Origin: Corallococcus llansteffanensis
Lineage (GTDB): Bacteria; Myxococcota; Myxococcia; Myxococcales; Myxococcaceae
Direction: 5' to 3'
DNA: 32,739 nt
Assembly (NCBI RefSeq): GCF_003612055.1
Contig: NZ_RAWB01000035.1
Span: 1 to 32,739, forward strand
Below the pieces are notes generated by a model. That model ran no database searches. It was given only the letters and a program-made list of their open reading frames with translations, and had not been told where the DNA came from. Position numbers and translations under genes: made by a program. Shown here in pieces: positions 29,518 to 32,739 of the stretch; position 1 is the first letter of the stretch, and each line of letters opens with the position of its first letter.

Positions 29518-30840
29518 CTACCGCCACTGATAGGCGCGCACCCAGTCCACTTCCATCGTCTGGGGCGTGTTGCGGATGAGGTCCACCGTGGACTGAGGCA
29601 CGCCGTAATAGGGCGTCGTCGCGCCGTTCATGCCGAAGGGGTAGCCGCCGCCCACCGCGAGGTTGAGGATGATGTACAGCGGCTTGTCGTAGACCCACCG
29701 CCCGTAGCGCTCGACCTCGGTGCGCGGCGTCGTCTTCACGAGCGCCCCGTCGATGTACCACTTGATGTCCGTGGTCGAATATTCGGTGCGGTACACGTGC
29801 CAGGCGCTCACGCCGCCGGCCGGGTAGAAGCGGCCGTTGATGGGCGTGTTGCCGGAGTAGCCCGGGCCGTGCAGCGCCCCCGACGTCCAGTCGCCGTAGC
29901 CGACGTTCTCCATGATGTCGAGCTCGCCGCAGGCCGGCCAACCCACCGACCCGATGTCATTGCCGAGCATCCAGAACGCCGGCCACAGGCCCGCGCCCAC
30001 CGGCATCTTGATGCGCGCCTCGATGCGGCCGTGGCTGAACTCCCGCTTGCCCGCGCTCTCCAACCGGCCGGAGGTGAACGGATAGCCATTGGCGGACTGC
30101 AGGCGCGCGGTGAGCTTCAGCGTGCCGTTGCTCACGGAGATGTTGCTGCTCGACGTCGTGTACTGCTGCTGCTCGTTGTTCACGTGCACGCCGGTGTTGG
30201 GCGCCCAGTTGGACGCGTTGACGGTGGTGCCGTCGAACTCGTCGCTCCAGATCTGCACCCAGCGGTCCGTGCCGCCGCCCACGATGCCGAAGGAGAAGGC
30301 CTCCCAGCAGCCGGCGGTGGCCTTGTTGGCGTACAGCGGCGCGGTGCCCGCCTGGTTCGCGTCCGCGGACACGAACTGGCCGGTGCTCTTCGCCTTCAGG
30401 CCCACGGTGCCGTCCGGGAAGGGCACCCAGGTGAAGCGCTCCCAGTCCCCCACCGCCGTGCGGAACCCGGTGACCTGTCCGCCCGCGTTCGGGTCGGCCG
30501 ACACGTACAGGCCCGTCTCGCTCACGCGCAGGGAGATGAAGTCGTTGCCCGCGTCCGCCACCTGGAACTGCTCCCAGCCCTGCGCGCTGTCGCGGTTGGC
30601 GACCAGCGGCGCGGTGGTGCTGAGGTTGCGATCCGCCGACACGAACTTCTGCGTCGCGCACGCCTTGAGCCACACCGTCTGGCCCAGCGGTGCCTGCGTG
30701 GCCGCCTGCGCCTGGGTGTTCACCACTTCGGGCTGCACCGCTTCAGCGGTCTCCGGCGCGGGAGACCCGCCGCAGGCCGTAAGCCCCCACAGCAGCCCCA
30801 GCGTCCACACTCCCACCGTCTTCACCGCGCTCGTTGCCAT
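29518..30840 (-). CDS. GH16 beta-glucanase lipoprotein with N-terminal fascin-like beta-trefoil
   Basis: The 440-residue protein has a lipoprotein signal (WTLGLLWGLTAC, Cys23). After an Ala/Gln-rich linker, residues about 52-187 form three related segments (QKFVSADRNLSTTAPLVANRD, GLYVSADPNAGGQVTGF, GQFVSADANQAGTAPLYANK) typical of a fascin/ricin-like beta-trefoil that binds sugars. Residues about 193-440 are GH16 with GELDIMENVG (Glu306, Asp308, Glu311), nearly identical to the paralogue at 27888. It should hydrolyse beta-1,3-glucan while bound to the surface. I chose the ATG at 30840 because GAGG is six bases upstream; the ATG at 30846 abuts that site. It is divergent from the LamG-type gene. 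Confidence 0.92.
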   Translation of the reverse strand: MATSAVKTVGVWTLGLLWGLTACGGSPAPETAEAVQPEVVNTQAQAATQAPLGQTVWLKACATQKFVSADRNLSTTAPLVANRDSAQGWEQFQVADAGNDFISLRVSETGLYVSADPNAGGQVTGFRTAVGDWERFTWVPFPDGTVGLKAKSTGQFVSADANQAGTAPLYANKATAGCWEAFSFGIVGGGTDRWVQIWSDEFDGTTVNASNWAPNTGVHVNNEQQQYTTSSSNISVSNGTLKLTARLQSANGYPFTSGRLESAGKREFSHGRIEARIKMPVGAGLWPAFWMLGNDIGSVGWPACGELDIMENVGYGDWTSGALHGPGYSGNTPINGRFYPAGGVSAWHVYRTEYSTTDIKWYIDGALVKTTPRTEVERYGRWVYDKPLYIILNLAVGGGYPFGMNGATTPYYGVPQSTVDLIRNTPQTMEVDWVRAYQWR

Positions 30841-30925
30841 CGTCATCCTCGAAGGGGACCCCGGGCCCGGAGCACTCCAGGCGTGGGGTTGGGTAGGTGC
30901 TGAAGGTTCGATTATCCTATTTTCC

Positions 30926-32739
30926 ATGCAAAACAAACTTAACTGGAGCCTGGGGGCGCTGCTGGGAACGGCGCTCGCGGTGGTGCCTTCGGCGGTGCTC
31001 GCGGAGGGGCGTCCTTCGCTGGTGAACACGCGGATCGCGACGCCGTTCGGATCCAACGGTCACTCCTCGACGGTGGATGGCCGCATCTTCATTGGCAACA
31101 TCCGCGAGGACGCGGCGACCACGACGACCACCTGGATTGCGCGGGTGTTCCGTCCGGAGGCGGTGACGTACGACGCTTCAGGCAGGCCGTCGTTCTCCAC
31201 GGCCTTCTCGGCGGGGAAGACGGTGGACGTGCACAACGGGGAGAACGCGCTGGCGTTCTGCTTCCCCAACCCGGCGCAGCCCTACGCGCTCGCGAGCGGC
31301 GTGGCGGTGTACCAGCCGTTCCTCTTCGACTCGCAGATGTACAACGGGCCCAACCGCTTCCGGCGGCGCACGGTGGACGTGCGGGTGTCGCAGCCCTTCA
31401 CGACGCAGGCGGAGGTCGCGTCCTTCAGCACTGGCGCGCTGGAGACGCTGACCACGGTGACGGGCGCGGGCATCTTCGGCATCGAGCCGACGATGACGTC
31501 CGACGGCCGGCTGCTCATCTTCCAGGGTGGGCCCGCGAACAACGGCGCCATCGACCACATGATGTACGCGTACAACCCCACGCCGTGCGCGGCCACGGGC
31601 TGGAGCAACCCGCGTCCGGTGTCGATGATGTTCAATGACGCGAACCCGGGCGTGAAGCGCTACCCGCTCGCGTGGAAGCGCCTGAAGGCGGCCACGGGCG
31701 AGGACTTCGGCGATACGACCTCCGGGGCCCTTGTCCGAGGCGCGTACGCCTGGGTGGACCACGAGGGGCGCAACCTCCTCTACATCGCCGTGACGTACAC
31801 CGACGGCGCACGTCGCGAGGCGGTGAGCCTGGTGGGCGCGGACACGAACTGGACCGCGTACCACATCGACGGGGCCATCAACACGGACCGCCTGGACCTG
31901 GCGCACCTCTTCTATTCCGGACCGATGTGGAACTTCGAGCAGGAGCGGCTGCCATCGCAGAGCTTCCCGCAGGGCCAGAGCAACGAGGCGCACTACCTGC
32001 CGGTGACGAAGACGCACGACGTGCTGGCGCTCTTCGGCAGCAACACGGCGGACTACAACGAGGTGGACCTGGGCGAGCTGATGGATCCCTTCCACCTGCT
32101 CTTCCTGCCGATGAACGAGCTGGTCACCCGCGCGGGCGCGTATGACCTGACGCGCACGCCGGACCTGTCCGGGCGCTTCTTCACCGGCACGCTCCAGGGT
32201 GCGGCGTCCATCTCCCCGGGCAACGCGGTGACGCGCTCGGCGCCCACGGACTCGCTGTGGCAGCCGCACGGCAAGGGCAAGGCGCTGCTGGTGCCGGGGG
32301 GCAGCGCGCTCGCGGTGAACCTGACGGACGCCTCCGGTACGGTGCCCGGCGTGGGGGCCTTCGTGCGGGGCCTGTCGGTGGAGTTCGCGGTGCGGCCGGA
32401 CGCGGACATCCAGCAGGGGTGCACCACCGGCAACCCGTACCGCTACCTGATGCAGAAGCAGGGCGGCCTGGACATCATCTACGAGGCCAGCAACCAGGTG
32501 CAGTTCTCGCTGGTGATCAACGGCCAGCGGGTGCGCCTGGGCGTCAGCCCCGCCCTGCCCGTGGGGCAGTGGAGCCACCTGGCCTATACCTGGGACGGCG
32601 TCACCGGTGTGTTCAACGAGTACCTCAACGGCGTGCCCACGAACCGCACGCTGCCGGTGGCGCCGGGGACGGCCCGGCTGGGCACGGGGACGCTGTTCAT
32701 CGGCGCGGGCGCGAACCTGGATGCGCAGCGCTGCCCCGC
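30926..32739 (+). CDS. secreted LamG-like domain protein (3' end cut by window edge)
   Basis: The frame is open for 604 codons to the end of the window. The signal peptide MQNKLNWSLGALLGTALAVV ends with SAVLA and an EGR mature start. The first 400 residues contain IARVFRPEAVTYD, FQGGPANNGAIDHMMYAYNP, WVDHEGRNLLYIAVTYTDG and AHYLPVTKTHDVLALFGSN, a beta-rich domain of unknown family. From about residue 440 a concanavalin-type LamG domain follows (SVEFAVRPDADIQQG, YRYLMQKQGGLDIIYE, PVGQWSHLAYTWDGVTGVFNEYLNG). LamG domains bind or process glycans. The region around the ATG is A/T-rich and has no ribosome-binding site. It is divergent from the GH16-trefoil gene 85 bp away. Confidence 0.85.
   Translation, partial: MQNKLNWSLGALLGTALAVVPSAVLAEGRPSLVNTRIATPFGSNGHSSTVDGRIFIGNIREDAATTTTTWIARVFRPEAVTYDASGRPSFSTAFSAGKTVDVHNGENALAFCFPNPAQPYALASGVAVYQPFLFDSQMYNGPNRFRRRTVDVRVSQPFTTQAEVASFSTGALETLTTVTGAGIFGIEPTMTSDGRLLIFQGGPANNGAIDHMMYAYNPTPCAATGWSNPRPVSMMFNDANPGVKRYPLAWKRLKAATGEDFGDTTSGALVRGAYAWVDHEGRNLLYIAVTYTDGARREAVSLVGADTNWTAYHIDGAINTDRLDLAHLFYSGPMWNFEQERLPSQSFPQGQSNEAHYLPVTKTHDVLALFGSNTADYNEVDLGELMDPFHLLFLPMNELVTRAGAYDLTRTPDLSGRFFTGTLQGAASISPGNAVTRSAPTDSLWQPHGKGKALLVPGGSALAVNLTDASGTVPGVGAFVRGLSVEFAVRPDADIQQGCTTGNPYRYLMQKQGGLDIIYEASNQVQFSLVINGQRVRLGVSPALPVGQWSHLAYTWDGVTGVFNEYLNGVPTNRTLPVAPGTARLGTGTLFIGAGANLDAQRCP

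Overview
The window is very GC-rich and coding-dense, with G/C at most third codon positions. It carries many predicted lipoproteins, several secreted polysaccharide hydrolases, a BlaI/BlaR1-type regulator pair and DUF1501/cytochrome operons. This combination suggests a predatory myxobacterium, probably in the Corallococcus/Myxococcus group; that assignment is inference. I see no rRNA, tRNA, integrase, transposase or CRISPR array.

Layout. 1-2562 (minus) is a tight operon: acyltransferase, SDR/epimerase-like protein, MFS transporter (cut by the window edge). 2661-3308 is an unknown protein and 3313-3702 a small VOC protein. 3878-5569 is a secreted GH16 lipoprotein with discoidin-like and PA14 domains. 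5671-6488 is an ArsR/SRPBCC pair with a 20-bp perfect palindrome over the ArsR start. 6712-8588 encodes a Bor-like lipoprotein and an FAD-linked lactone-oxidase-like protein. 8734-10383 is an unrecognised two-part lipoprotein. 10418-13723 is a BlaI, BlaR1 and secreted repeat-protein operon, in which the BlaR1 tail and the third protein share 29-residue repeats; two operator-like palindromes lie on its promoter. 14102-16350 holds two tandem CgeB-like glycosyltransferases, flanked by apparent remnants of an epimerase and of a third glycosyltransferase. 16475-18869 has a DUF2256/DUF3253 protein, a lipoprotein and a saccharopine-dehydrogenase-like reductase, closed by a bidirectional terminator shared with the MsrB-MsrA lipoprotein (18912-20036). 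20234-20857 is a small gene whose 3' end has been amplified into five 74-bp tandem repeats. 20960-21790 is an RsmJ-like methyltransferase. 21777-25407 (minus) is a three-gene cytochrome-like/lipoprotein/DUF1501 export operon. 25510-27803 (minus) is a translationally coupled pair: a P-loop kinase fused to a PurA-like synthetase with a PurZ-type Asp-to-Ser change, and an ADP-ribosyltransferase-like (probably DUF7002) protein. 27888-30840 (minus) holds two near-duplicate GH16 beta-glucanases on either side of an S51-type peptidase. 30926 to the end is a secreted protein with a LamG-like domain, running off the window.

The three GH16 enzymes and the other secreted proteins fit glucan degradation during predation or scavenging. 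The best candidates for undescribed biology are the kinase-PurZ-like/ART-like pair, whose leader contains a hairpin covering the ribosome-binding site, and the BlaI/BlaR1/29-residue-repeat system.
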